This document shows positions 1 to 12,166 of a stretch of 64,000 nt of DNA, piece after piece. The stretch is from positions 8,398,501-8,462,500 of the forward strand of contig CM062199.1 of NCBI GenBank assembly GCA_031216445.1, written 5' to 3'. A program made the translations under genes and the position numbers. Under the pieces are notes generated by a model, which was not told where the DNA came from, made no database searches, and saw only the letters and a program-made list of their open reading frames with translations. Origin of the DNA: Lateolabrax maculatus. Taxonomy: Eukaryota; Chordata; Actinopteri; Acropomatiformes; Lateolabracidae. Within the stretch, counting starts at the first letter, position 1; each line of letters opens with the position of its first letter.

Positions 1-769
1 GTGACCAGTTTCAAACACACACCAGAATTTCAACTCCACACTCAGCCATTTATGTTATTAGCTGGTTCAGCTCAGGAAGGGAGTCAGAGAGAAGAACGCA
101 GAGCAATAACATGGGAAAGAGCCAGTAAAACAAGAGCAGTATTTTTTTACATTCACATACTGGGTTAACAGTGATAGTGATAAATTTATAGTTTATTTAT
201 AAATACGTTTAAATGAGGTCAACCAAAACACATTGGCTTCTGTCCTAGTCTCAAAGTGTATTGGCATTAATGTTCAGACCTACTCAGGATTCCAGAGGAG
301 AACTGCACCATGCTTGGGCGATGGCTCAGCATGAAGATGTACCACGGTTCTTGGGCAAAAATAAAAGGAAAGAATAATTCTTCTGGGAAAGGGGAAGATA
401 TGTTGAGAGAGAACATGACAAACAGACTGTTACCACTTCTCACCCTACAATAAGAAAGAGAGACAGAAAGTGAGAGACAGTGAAAGCAAGCAAGTGTGAG
501 AAAAAGATGTTGGAGATAGAGTGAGAGATATGTGATACATAGAGGGAAATTCAGAGTACAGCAGAAAGAGAGAAGACAGAAGTAGAGAGAAAAATAATAA
601 ATGAAGGAGAGATGGAGAATAGAGAGAGATGGAAAGAGAAAAAGTGGAGAAAAAGAGGGAGAGATAGGGGAGTGAGACAGAACTTGCATCAGATCACAGA
701 GGGGGGAAGCTGGCAGTAATGCTAATGCCAGGAAGCTGCCAGCCAGCAAGGCTGTCTCTGCATATACTT

Positions 770-772
<3 letters not shown>

Positions 773-816
<44 letters not shown>
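773..816. repeat. (TG)22 microsatellite
   Basis: Uninterrupted TG dinucleotides for 44 bases, followed by degenerate GAGTGAGAGAG sequence. Confidence 0.97.
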
Positions 817-818
<2 letters not shown>

Positions 819-1099
819 TGAGAGAGTGAGCGAGCGAGGTGTGTATTTCTTACAAGTACATATGATTATATGAATTTGTGTACCTAGTTATGTGTGTGCA
901 TATACTTAATGCTTTGAATACATGTGTATGTTTGTGTATACATACTATCCTCTCTTTAGTTTCTTTCATTTTTTGGTCATATACAAAAGTATTCATCCCG
1001 ATAGTTTTGTTCAAATTCGTATATTATCTGTACACATTTTCTGCCATTGAGTAATGACGATGAGAAACACTAAACATACAGGCCAACTCCCCATTAAGT

Positions 1100-1136
1100 T
1101 TTGGAGTGTGGCTGGCCAAGTCAGCCACACTCCAAA
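1100..1136. repeat. Perfect 15-bp inverted repeat (hairpin)
   Basis: The arm TTTGGAGTGTGGCTG (1100-1114) and its exact reverse complement (1122-1136) are separated by a 7-nt loop, GCCAAGT. Confidence 0.85.
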
Positions 1137-1327
1137 GGCAAAAAGGCCCGGAAAGAAGAAAAACAAACATAATGAGACAAACAAAAGTGCAGAACATACA
1201 AAGAACATAGCCAGACATAACAAAGGCACATACAGCATCAAAGGCAATCACACACATCAGTAAATAGATCCAGAGTTAAAACTTTAAAATTGGCCAGTAG
1301 GATAAGATATTCAAGTCTGTTATTCAT

Positions 1328-1906
1328 TCAATTTAAAGGTGCAAAGTAGTGGAAGGCAGTCTTCCCAAGTTCAGTATTTACCCAAGGGGTAACTAGAGTT
1401 AACAGGCCTGAGATCTGGTTTGGTGAGCAGTGGTTTTGCATTTTAGAAGAGAAGTGATATATACTTTGCATGAGACCTTTATAAATAAAAATGATAGAAT
1501 ACAGCTGTCTTCTTTTTGCTAGTGAGGACCATTCTAGTTTTTCATATAGTACACAGTGATGACTATGATATTAGTCTGCTATATTGGAATGCAGGGCACA
1601 ATGATAAACTGCATCAAGTTGTTTTAAGGTTGAATGAGCAACGTGAGTCCAGAATGTCAAACCGTTGTCAAGCACAGACATGATGGTTGACTGACTGTAC
1701 ATACATTTCCTGTCTTCAAGACACAAACGTACTTTATTCTGACATAAGAAACCCATTTTTATTTTTAGTTTATGTTCCAGATCCACATGCTGTTTAAAAG
1801 TGAGCCAAAATCCCCTGGACAATTTCAATTTCAGTTCTGTTAAATGTATGGACGGCGTGGAGATGCGAACTGGAATTATGGGTTCTGGAAACAAATTTGT
1901 CATCAT
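1328..1906 (-). pseudogene. Non-LTR retrotransposon (LINE) reverse transcriptase C-terminal fragment
   Basis: The minus strand reads KLKIKMGFLCQNK, then SVLDNGLTFW, then LKQLDAVYHCAL. This is the layout of the region after the RT palm in teleost LINEs (KL..KLGF..RN, SVLDYGD..Y, L..LDSVYHSALR). An in-frame TAA lies at 1571-1573, yet the same frame continues with SHHCVLYEKLEWSSLAKRR, FIYKGL and NTELGKTAFHYFAP to a final TGA at 1328-1330. So this is the 3' end of an ORF2-type protein with at least one nonsense mutation and no intact RT catalytic part. It lies in a ulk4 intron in antisense orientation. I cannot assign the clade. Confidence 0.8.
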
Positions 1907-2276
1907 TCAGTACAAGCTTGAGATAACGCAGAGATGGCTCAAGAATGTTAAAGGCAATTTGTGATCATATTTTTGGAACCACACATTTAAAAAGGCTGTA
2001 TTTAAAGGAGTTTAACTCAAGTTTGTCCAAGTCCTTTGTCCAAGTCATGTTACATTTTGAGATTATATATGAAGGAATATTACATTTGTTAAAACTGATA
2101 CTTGAAATAGTTCAATGTTAATTGACACTATCCTAGAGAGAAATCTCAGTTTTATATAGCATTAGGGCTACTTTTTATAAAAAATAGAAAATAGAAAAAA
2201 ATAATAATTTGGTAATGCAACTAAATAAAATAAAAGTGCTAATGAAACAATGTATCCCTTTTTCCTCTCTTTCCAG

Positions 2277-2384
2277 GCTGTGTCCACACTAACAGATCTG
2301 CTGAGAGAAAACCTGAGGAATAGTAAAATAAAGCAGTTCCTGCTGCCACCACTGGGGGAGTTCCTCTACCTCATCGCCTCTCAG
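2277..2384 (+). CDS. ulk4: ulk4 exon 1 of window (residues 1-36)
   Basis: The acceptor is TTTCCAG at 2270-2276 and the donor is CAG|GTAGAC. The exon encodes 36 codons in phase 0/0, including LLRENLRNSKIKQ and LGEFLYLIASQ. This matches the ULK4 segment with the LLREN.RNSK.KQ helix, the first helical-repeat block after the linker behind the kinase domain. Confidence 0.92.
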
Positions 2385-5300
2385 GTAGACTGCATGACAG
2401 AAGCCAATATAAAGAGTCAGAGATACTGCAGTTAATTAATCTCAAGGAAACATTTTATTGAATCCAAACACACACTATTTAACTGAAAAATGGGTATACA
2501 TGTGCACTTGCTTGCCTGCACACAAAACACACTGATTGCAGTAGTTTCAGCTGTCAAGAATGCAGGTAACTGGTAAGGTTATTATTCTGGTATTTTTCTT
2601 ATATTAGACAGGGCGAAAACACTGGGTTGGCAGAATTCTGATATTTCTGTTATTTAGTATAAGTCTTTGACCACTGGCTTTTGTGAAAATCCAACTGACT
2701 GTAGTTGGTAAGTCAAAAAAGATTCAGGGAAATACAGAGATATGAAGACAAAAAAGAAAACCAGCGGTGCTAAAGTCCAGCTATTTGCATTTAGAGAATG
2801 TGAATATTTCTCTAGCGTCAGTAGCAATCATGCACTGACTCACTCATTGTGTCAGGTCTTTGGGGAAGTATTTCTTACTGTTTGACTTCTTGTTATTAGT
2901 CTAATTCAGCTATTGAATTTTGCATTTTGTAATTTTGTACGTCCTTTAAGTTGACCACTCTAGATGAAAATCAGTGGTGTAAATCAGCTATCTGGGCCTC
3001 TCAGAGACTATTAATTTCTATCAAACATTTTGATGTAATCGGCATCCCTGTGTCAGGGTCATTAATTAAATCTCAGACAAGTATTCTCAATATTGCTGAG
3101 GCCTACTACTACATAACTGCTAATGGGAAAAGTCATTACATTCATTGATTGACTGCTATAATTACATTCTGTGAGAAAGACAATGAATACAGTGATCCAT
3201 TTGCTCCGAGCCCTGCTTATAAATCACAACCTGAACGAATGGAAGGCTGGCAAGCTGTAAAGTTGCTCACTTTTAGTTTGCTCTGCAAATTATGTGCAAA
3301 CCACACAAACTAGCCGATAACATTGTGTTTCTGTAGCATGCACCTTACACTTGGAGGCCCTCAGGATGCCCCCAAGAGATGGCTTTTTAAATGCAGGTAG
3401 TGAAAAGTTCTCAAAGAAATTCATGTGGGATGACTGCTTTCTTCAAATCTTCAATCAAAGTGAATTGAGCGCAACACTAATGCCAGATGCAAGAAAGATC
3501 AAAAGACATTTTCTTATTACTTCAGTGAGAAATGCCAATCTTGAGTTAAGGGAATGAAACTGAGTGCTTTATCATTAGGTAATGGAGTTTAAATTTGCAT
3601 GCTGACTAAATTGAATTGAAAGCGAATTGACCCCAAGCCCTGAAAATTACAACAGAAAGAGTGAAGGAGGACTTGCATGACTTCATTAGAAAAGGTGATC
3701 CCAATTTATTTCTGGTTAACCTCAATCTAGCCAGGCAAGTCGATTAAGTGTAAGATTTTTATTTACACGACTGATGGATAACCTTCAAAAATCAATCACT
3801 CTGCCTGATTACACTTATTACTCTCCTGAAGCCATAGAAAATCTCATCAGTGTCCTGTAGAAGCTCTTAATAAATTGACTTTTCAGCTCCTGCAAGAGCT
3901 AGTGTTTTTCCATTGATACCAGTGTGTTCTCAACAAATAATAATGTGATAATTCACTAATTCCTAAACCTCCCTCAGAGGTCAGGGTCAGTTGTTGAACG
4001 TCACCTTTATAGTGTAAATGTTAGTCACAGTAAAAAAAAAAAAAAAAAAAAACACAAATTTTTATTTCTTCCTTCGCAGGCCATCGAAGACATGCTCCGA
4101 CATAATGGGGCGTGTTTTTTATAATGTCCCTGAAGTTTAAAGGTGACAAAATATACTTGATTTGAGTAATTCCACAATTTAGTGAATGAGGTGTTAGGTG
4201 TAATAGAGTAAATAAGGATTTAATTGATGAGTAATAGAGGATTTACCTCACTGTTTTGGTAACTGCAGTGAACCATTAAATATATTTGTATCTCAGGAGT
4301 AAAGTCAGAACAGCATTATATCGCTTAAAGGCAAAAGTTGTGGCCTCTCCTTTCCCTCCCCACTGCAGAGAAACAACTGCGTACTTTTGTTACAAGAAGG
4401 CCAAACAACTATAATGATTTGCTCTTAGGTCTGTCCAAAAAGTCTGTAATACAATTAGAACAGGTCCAGAAAGCTGTAACGGAAGAACAGAAAAGCTCAC
4501 TTTACTTGTGTTGTACAGTCCCTGTGCTGGCTGTTATTTTTAGAATAGATGGTAAGAGATGCTTTACAAATATTTTCATGGACTTGGCTCTGACTGTATT
4601 GTTGACATGCTGCCAAAATATATCCGTGGTAGGGCTCTTAGAACCATGTACTTATGTTAAGCAATGTTGGTGATCAGTTAGAGGTTAGTTGTACTTTATT
4701 TTTGTAAGGCTACCTGCTTGTTGGCCTGGATTGAGGATCGGATTCTCCAGTCGTTTGTGTGTTTTTTTTTCAGTCGATGACAATCATTAGCACAACTTTT
4801 AGTGCTGTGTGGGCTTCTGTGTCAGACCCATCCCTTATTTCAGTTTTGACTTGAGAATTTGATGTTTTTCCAGCAGCGCCAGTCAAGGAATTGATAGCTC
4901 TAAAAACCAAGTAATTATTTGATTTGTACTCTCTTTTAAGAGTCCCCTGGTGGACTGGCAAGTTGGCTGTCTGGTGGGTTTTTTCTGTTCAGTGTCAATG
5001 ATCAGCTGCATTGCTGCCTCTATTCTCAATGTTACATATGAAACCCACCAAATACCACTGAAACATGAACTTTTATTGGACTGATAGTTTCAAGGTTGAA
5101 CAAAAAAGTTATCAGACTATTCCCATATGATGAGTATAGTTAGGTATGGTGAAAATGTTTCCCATAATAATACATGACCACAAATTATAACAAAAATAGT
5201 ACATGACTGCAGAAAACATCATTGAGGGCCATACTAATTAAATTATTTGCGGCATTATTTGCACGATGTTGAAACCCTTCACTAAATACAAAAATACACA

Positions 5301-8300
5301 ATAATATTTAAGTTGTTTGAACTGCATCAGTGGTAGCTAATATCTTCATTACAATCCGTTCTAATGAAAATCCTAAAAACAAGAAGTGAACTCATGCTGT
5401 CAGCTAGAATCACTCTGCCTGTTTAATGGCTGGAGAAAGTGTTTTATTTGAGTAATGTGGAACGGCCCTTTAAGTGTCCCCAGGTAAAATCATCTGCTTT
5501 GCTCGTCTCTTCTTCTGCAGCACCAGTCAATGACAACGATTAGCTATAGCCTCCAGTGCTGTCTTTATCCTCAAGGTTAGATACAGCCTCGAGCCCAGCT
5601 GAGAAGCAATGGAATGGGGCATTGTTTCATGAAAAGATAAAAATATTGGATGAAATAATCCAAATTGTGTGGAATGTTAAGATAGTGGTGGTATAATGTA
5701 TTTGAGTGTATTTTGTCAGTAATAGAACTACACATATTCATCATATTCAGATCAATAATTAAAGTGAATAATTGAGTCAATCACCAAAAACAGTTTTGAT
5801 GAATACTCATTTAAGTTATTTATTTTATTTTTTATTTAATAAAAATGCCAAACTTTTCTAGCTCCAGCATTTTAAATGTGAGTATTTGCTGCTGTTTCAT
5901 ATGATTGTTAATTAAATATATTTTCTTGTTTTGTCTCACCAACAGTCCAATCTAAATTGTGATGGGCATATTTCAGCATTTTCTGACATTTTATTTGTTA
6001 AAGTAGTTAAGAGATGAACTGATAATGAAAATACTAATTATTTGCAGCCCTGTGAATTCGAGTATGGAAGTTGTGTTTCTTTCTTCTATTTTTTTAATGT
6101 ACAAATTTGAGATGATTGAATACTCAAACAAGCAAAATGAAAGGAGAACATTATGTGAAATGCTCACACATAGTATATTTCTAAGTAAAATCAATATTTT
6201 GAAGAAAAAAAATATTTTTAATTCAAACAGTTATGAAAGCCCATTCTCACACAGACATGCTAACCAAGTAATCAAGATGTCATGACTTCTCTTGCACCCT
6301 TTCCCCTCCCCAACTTGGCCCTTTCTTGCCCTTATCCTCACTCCTCTTTACTTGCATCTCCTCCATGTTATCTCTCTGCCTTTCTCTCACTCGCACTCTA
6401 CTCCTCCACTGTGCCCCCCACCCCCAACCCCCAATCTGTACCCCCTCCTCCTCTCTCCTCTCACCCTTTCTCCCTGTCTTTCCTATGTCTCTCTATCAGG
6501 AGGAGAAGAGAGGCTCCCCAGAGGGACTGTGGTTCGTTCCCGCTGCCGCCTACACTGGCTTAATGAGGAGCCTGCGGGAAGGGGTGAGTGTCTCTGTGTA
6601 TGTCTGCGTGTGTCTGTTTTTGTGTCTGTGCCTGTGTAGCTGTGACTAAGTCTCTCTCACGTTGTGTGTGCCTGCAAGTGTGTGTGTGCGAGTGTGTGGC
6701 AGGGGATCCCTGTGAACAGTAATGATGAGGCAGCTGTGGGAGCCTAAAGCGTTGTTTGCCAGCTGCAAGTCAAGGGCATGCAGAGCAGTCACACACACAT
6801 GCGTGCACACACACTCTTACCTGCATCAAACATAACCCTTTACTGCTCAGCAGCCTGACCTCAGCAGCAATTAGGACCCTCCAGACACACATACAGTAGA
6901 TGGAGCAGAAATATAGATACTGTAACTCTTTCCTTTTTGCTTGCTTTCTCGTTTCCCATTTCTCTCCTAGATAAAGAAGGTAAATTATGACTTTGGTTGG
7001 TATATTTGTATAAAAAAAAACACATATGAATCCAGTGATAAAGTTGTTTCCTAAAATGTGTTTTCAGAAATATACAGGTAATGTATCAATCCTGGCATCA
7101 TGCTACTGATGATTAGAGATTGACCTGGTCTTATTTTGGTTTGGACACCTGCGCTTCTTATCTTCAGCAATAAGTGCCTGTGTTTCCTCCTTTCTTCAAC
7201 AATTATAAAGTGAAGCATATCTATGAACTTATTTATGCTTTCCTATTTGTTCTCAATCTTTTATAGAATAGTTTTGCAAGTTTGCTCATTTGTAAAACAT
7301 GAAACACAATTTTTTTTTAATTAAAATGTGTACGGAGTGGGATATTTTAACATTGGAAATAAACTTGTCAGTGCCCTCTGGTTAACAAACTATGCAATGG
7401 TGACACTGTTTTTAAATTACCTCATGCATATCTTTGGCATTTCTGTTCTGCTGTTTCTTGTTAATTATTGGCCAACGCAGCACACAGACAGCTGTGATAA
7501 GCTAAAATAAGGGGGGGACAGAGTAGTCATGGGTTCTTCAAACAGTGAAAAAAGCCTTAATATACGTGTGTAGCTTCATGGGCACTGAAATTTGATGCAA
7601 ATTACATTGTCAAGTTTAGATTTTCCCTTATTTTGCCCTTATAGCTAATTATCAGGAAAAGCAAAATGAAGCAGAATGCATTAGTTGCCCTTTGGGAGGC
7701 TTATCACAGCTGCTCATGCCTGATGAGTGAGTGCCTGCACAGAGCAGAAGGTGGCACAGAGAAATTCATGCGCACGTCCTTGTGAAATGTGTCTCGCTGG
7801 AGGCTCGGTGATGTAGCGACAAGTTGCAGGTCAACATGCTAACTAGAAGGGAACATGCTGTCATCAGCCGCAGGTTGCCAAATTGGACAAGAAGTTACAG
7901 TAACATAATTGTAAAACATCGAGACATCTTGTATCATCGACTTCTGTTCCACAAGTGTCTGCAAACCACGCCTTTTGTCTCTGGGAGAAGATCCATTGGT
8001 AGCAACGATTCCATTGCAACAAATTGAACTGAATGTGAGAAATTCTGGTGTGAACGAGTCCTGAAACTTACTTGAAATTTTTTTTTTTACTTCCTAAAAT
8101 GTCTCACAAATATATTGCATTTGTGCATTAGGAATGATATAGTTATATCTCAACTATATGACTGTGGAAGTATAGTAAGCGATGGTATAGTGTGACCACC
8201 TTGTTAACTCCAGGAAATGTAATGCCCATGAGACAAAGTTAGACTATTTAGACAGCTCTGTAATATAATAGTAAATTCACCTGTGCATCCACAGGAAAAA

Positions 8301-11300
8301 CAGCCATTCAGGGAGAGGAAGAAAGAGAGACAGGGTGGAGAGAGAAAGGGGAGAGGAGGGTGGGAGGGAGAGATGGAAAGAGAGGGAGGCAGGTTGGGTC
8401 TGGGGATGAGTGTCTGGTCCCTAAGGCTGTGTGTGTGTGTGTGTGTGTGTGTGTGTCTGTGTCTGTGTGCGTGTGTGTGTGTGTGTTTCCGTCAGCCTAC
8501 TCTCACAGCTCAATAATGATAAATAAGTCAACCTCCTCTCAACCCCTCTCCCTGCTCCTGTCACACACACACACCCTCCTCTGTTCACCGTCCTCCTCAC
8601 CCTCCCCTACACTCCCAGTGGTAATGAAGCAACAGTAGATACTAGCTGACAACTGTGCAGACCAGAGTTTCATCTATATTCATTTTGCTATAGTGGGCCA
8701 CTACAGTAAGACCCCTTCTGCCTCTGAGAGACAAAACAACATCCATCCATCTCCTTCTCTCCCTCTACCTGTAAACTATATCAGTTTCACCACCCACCAA
8801 ATATTTCCTTATTCAGCAACAATGGCTCACCATGTAAGAACACTACAAAGAAGAACGCTATAATATGTGTTGATGTGATATGGATGCACTCGGCTGTACA
8901 CAGTTTGACACAAAAACATGTAAAGCAAAACTTAATGTTAAAACCTCACAAATCTACAATGAATTAAGGAGGAAACACAGGCACTTATTGCTGAAGTTAT
9001 GAAACACTGGTGTCCAAACCAAAATAAGACCAGGTCAATCTCTAAATCATCAGTAACATGACACCAACATTGATATAATACCTGTATGTTTCTGAACACA
9101 TTTTAGAACACAGCTTTATCACTGGAGTCATACAGTATGTCGAAATGGTTAACATGGTAAAAAAGCAGGGGGAACAGTACAGCAGTATGGGTTGAATTAT
9201 GCTTTTTCAGTCCAAGATATTCAAAGCTGTTCACCTGCTCAACTGTCTTTTCATGGATGGAGGTGAGGTTCAGTCTAGTGTGCGGTGTGTTTTATGTGCT
9301 AATGACCGTCATCACATCATGATGAAAAATGTCATCATCACTGGCCTCCTGTTCATCATGAGGTCATCATGAAGTGCAGCCAGGCAACCATGACAGTGTC
9401 AAGTCCCTCATTTTGTGCAATAGCCTCCATTGCTTCAACGCACACAAAGTGCTTATGTTACCATTACCACTCATATGATAGGAAAAGAAACACGATATTT
9501 ATTTATTGTTAAATAAATCAACTCTTTTATTGAATTTACTGTATATTGCTTAGTTTGGAGTGTGTGGATGCTTTTCATACCCTTACATATTCACAAACTA
9601 AACACACTGTGTTGGATGAGATAATTTAATAAAAAAAAAATATTTTACACTTTATTTAGTAGTGATTGAATTCAATGTTGATCCGACCGATGTGAAAATA
9701 TGTCAGAGCTGGTGGGAAGAGAGCATAGGAGGGAATCAGGCTGCCTGGATAATCCAGCCATGGGTTATATAGAGTTGAACATCTGGTCAGAGAGACAGCA
9801 GAGATAGAGTTGTTCATCCCTGACAGCAAGAGAGGACGAGAGAGAGACAGACAGAAAGAGAGAGAGAAGGGAATAGACAAATTATGTTAAATGGGGTGAC
9901 AAATAGCCCAAGGCCTAAGACTGCTTGTACTGCCAATCCCATTGAGAACCAACACCCCAATGTGTACGCACATTTCATCAAATGTTTTTATTTGCTGGTC
10001 CAACAAAGGAAAACGTCATTTCATTTAAACTGACCATTTAAGATGATTTTATATAGTACAAAAATGAGGATAGTTGATGCTGATACATGTAAAGCTGTTG
10101 AAGAAATGTGAACATCTAACAAAGCAGAGAGCTACATATTTATTTATTTTTATCTGCATTCTTACAGTATTTACTTTTGCACATGGATGAAAGGAAGCCA
10201 GTACACCGGTGCTGTGTACTACCAAGACATTGAACGCGTGAATGACTGGCATTTCAATAAACCATAGACCTACTGTTGTTACACCGAAGTTCAGTTTTTC
10301 ATAGCTTCAGCAGACACAAGCCCATGGTGCATTGTTTGGTTCCCTTGCTCATTAACAGTGTATTTAGTGTATTTATTAGGAGTCACCTGTTTCCAGGTTA
10401 AGAACTGGTGTAATTTGATTTTAAACCATATTTTAAATGATTCGGGGTCTTTTGGATCCTGGAAGTGCGTTGAGGAGAGCAAACAAACTGCAATTTAAGT
10501 TAAATGGCATCAGTAGGAACACTACTACTCAAGAAAAGCTATAACGTAGCAGCAAGTAAAAGTAAAAGAGGATGAGAAGACAGGTGGGGAGGTGAAGAAG
10601 TGGATGACACAACATGGACAACTTGTATTGCAGCTAGGCTAAAAGTCAAGCAAATCAACTGTCCTTTGATTATACAGTAATACGATAAGTAATGGGTATT
10701 ATATAATAGAAAATAAGGTTGTACTGTTCCCTGTCATATGTAGGGAAAGGACAAAATACAGTTTATAGTATATCCAAAAGAGGAAAAGAGGAGGATTAAG
10801 ATACATACAGTATGTTCCCTTCTGAAATAATCTGAAATAAACACAACATTTCATTTAGATGTTAAAGCATTACCGGATTTTTGAACAGCTGCTTGCTGCT
10901 GCTGAAAACGAGTTTGAGGGTGGAGTTGCAGGCTGAAAACAGTGAGCTAACAGGAGCTAAAATGCTAAATAGAGCTGAGGGGAACTGCATAGTCGGTGAT
11001 AATTGTCTGTAGGTTTGTCACAACAGGCAACACCTTTCAGATTACACATATTCATTTGACCCATTTTTAATATAACAATAATGATTAGTGCAGCTTTAAA
11101 TAAAATATTTGAGCTACCTAACAGCCCTCTAAAGATAAGTCAAATGTTTAAGATTCAGAAACATTGATTGTCTAATGTTTTCACCTGAAAACTAAATATC
11201 TGTCTACTGCTACACAGTGTGTGGGATGTAGAGTTGGTAGCAGTTTGCCTTACTGTAATCTAATGCAGTTCTTAAGACTTAAGGAGCAAAGTAAACAATT

Positions 11301-12130
11301 ACGTGTCTCTCAAATGGCACATGAGCATAAATAACACATTTGATGTTTGAACTACTCTTGGCAGATCACCAAATACCTTTTTAGAACCTTCATTGTCTGA
11401 TGACCAGTGACCAGTTGTATCCTGATTATTATTATTGGTTTATTTCTTCAGTGGTTTCTCCAATATTTAGTCATGCATTTCTTGTGTAGTGTTGTCTTGA
11501 GAAAGAGATTGTCTACAGTGTGCTAAATGTAAATCTAGTGCCACACACTGTTTATTGAATGACAGCATTGAGATACAGCGCCAAGACCCTGTCTAATGCG
11601 CTCCAGGCAGTGTGGTTTTGATGCGTTTCCTGACCCCCTGGATCACCCCAGCCCCCTCCGCTGCTGTTGAGAGTTTTCATGATTTACAAGTAAAGCACTG
11701 GAGAGTAGAGAGGGATAGAGATCGCTGTACTAGAAGAAGGGGTTGACTGGGGGGGCACAGAGCCAAAGTGAGCCTGGTGGTTTTACCAGTAGAGAGGGGG
11801 ATAGTGGGGGATGGCAGGCAGTGACAGAGAGGAAGTGAGAGAAGGATCAGTCTAATGGGAGGGGGAGAGGAGATGGCAGGGAGTCAGAGAGAGAAGGAGA
11901 GAGAGTTGTACTTGGAAAGGGGGAGTGGATGGCATGGAGTGAAAGGCAGGTTTCCAGGCCAGACTTGAGCTGCAGGAAATTATTTATGAGCCTGAACAAG
12001 ATGATGCTTCTGCTGCCTATGATGAAAAATCTGTGTGTGAACGTGTGTGCGTGTGCGTGCATGCAGCAGACATTATGTGTGAACAGTATTACAGTGATAG
12101 AAGCCAGGGGGCAGAAGGCAGAAATCCCCC

Positions 12131-12166
<36 letters not shown>

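Larger units (their letters stand above)
1..2276 (+). other. ulk4 intron upstream of the first exon in the window
   Basis: No coding exon is visible. The stretch holds a purine-rich GA tract (about 425-690), a (TG)22 microsatellite (773-816), a perfect 15-bp hairpin (1100-1136) and a minus-strand LINE reverse transcriptase fragment (1328-1906). The last 60 bases form an ordinary pyrimidine tract ending TTTCCAG. Confidence 0.7.

Noticed and set aside
267..749. 160-residue minus-strand open frame
   Set aside because: Reads through the GA-rich tract as Ser/Leu/Phe repeats; no family resemblance.
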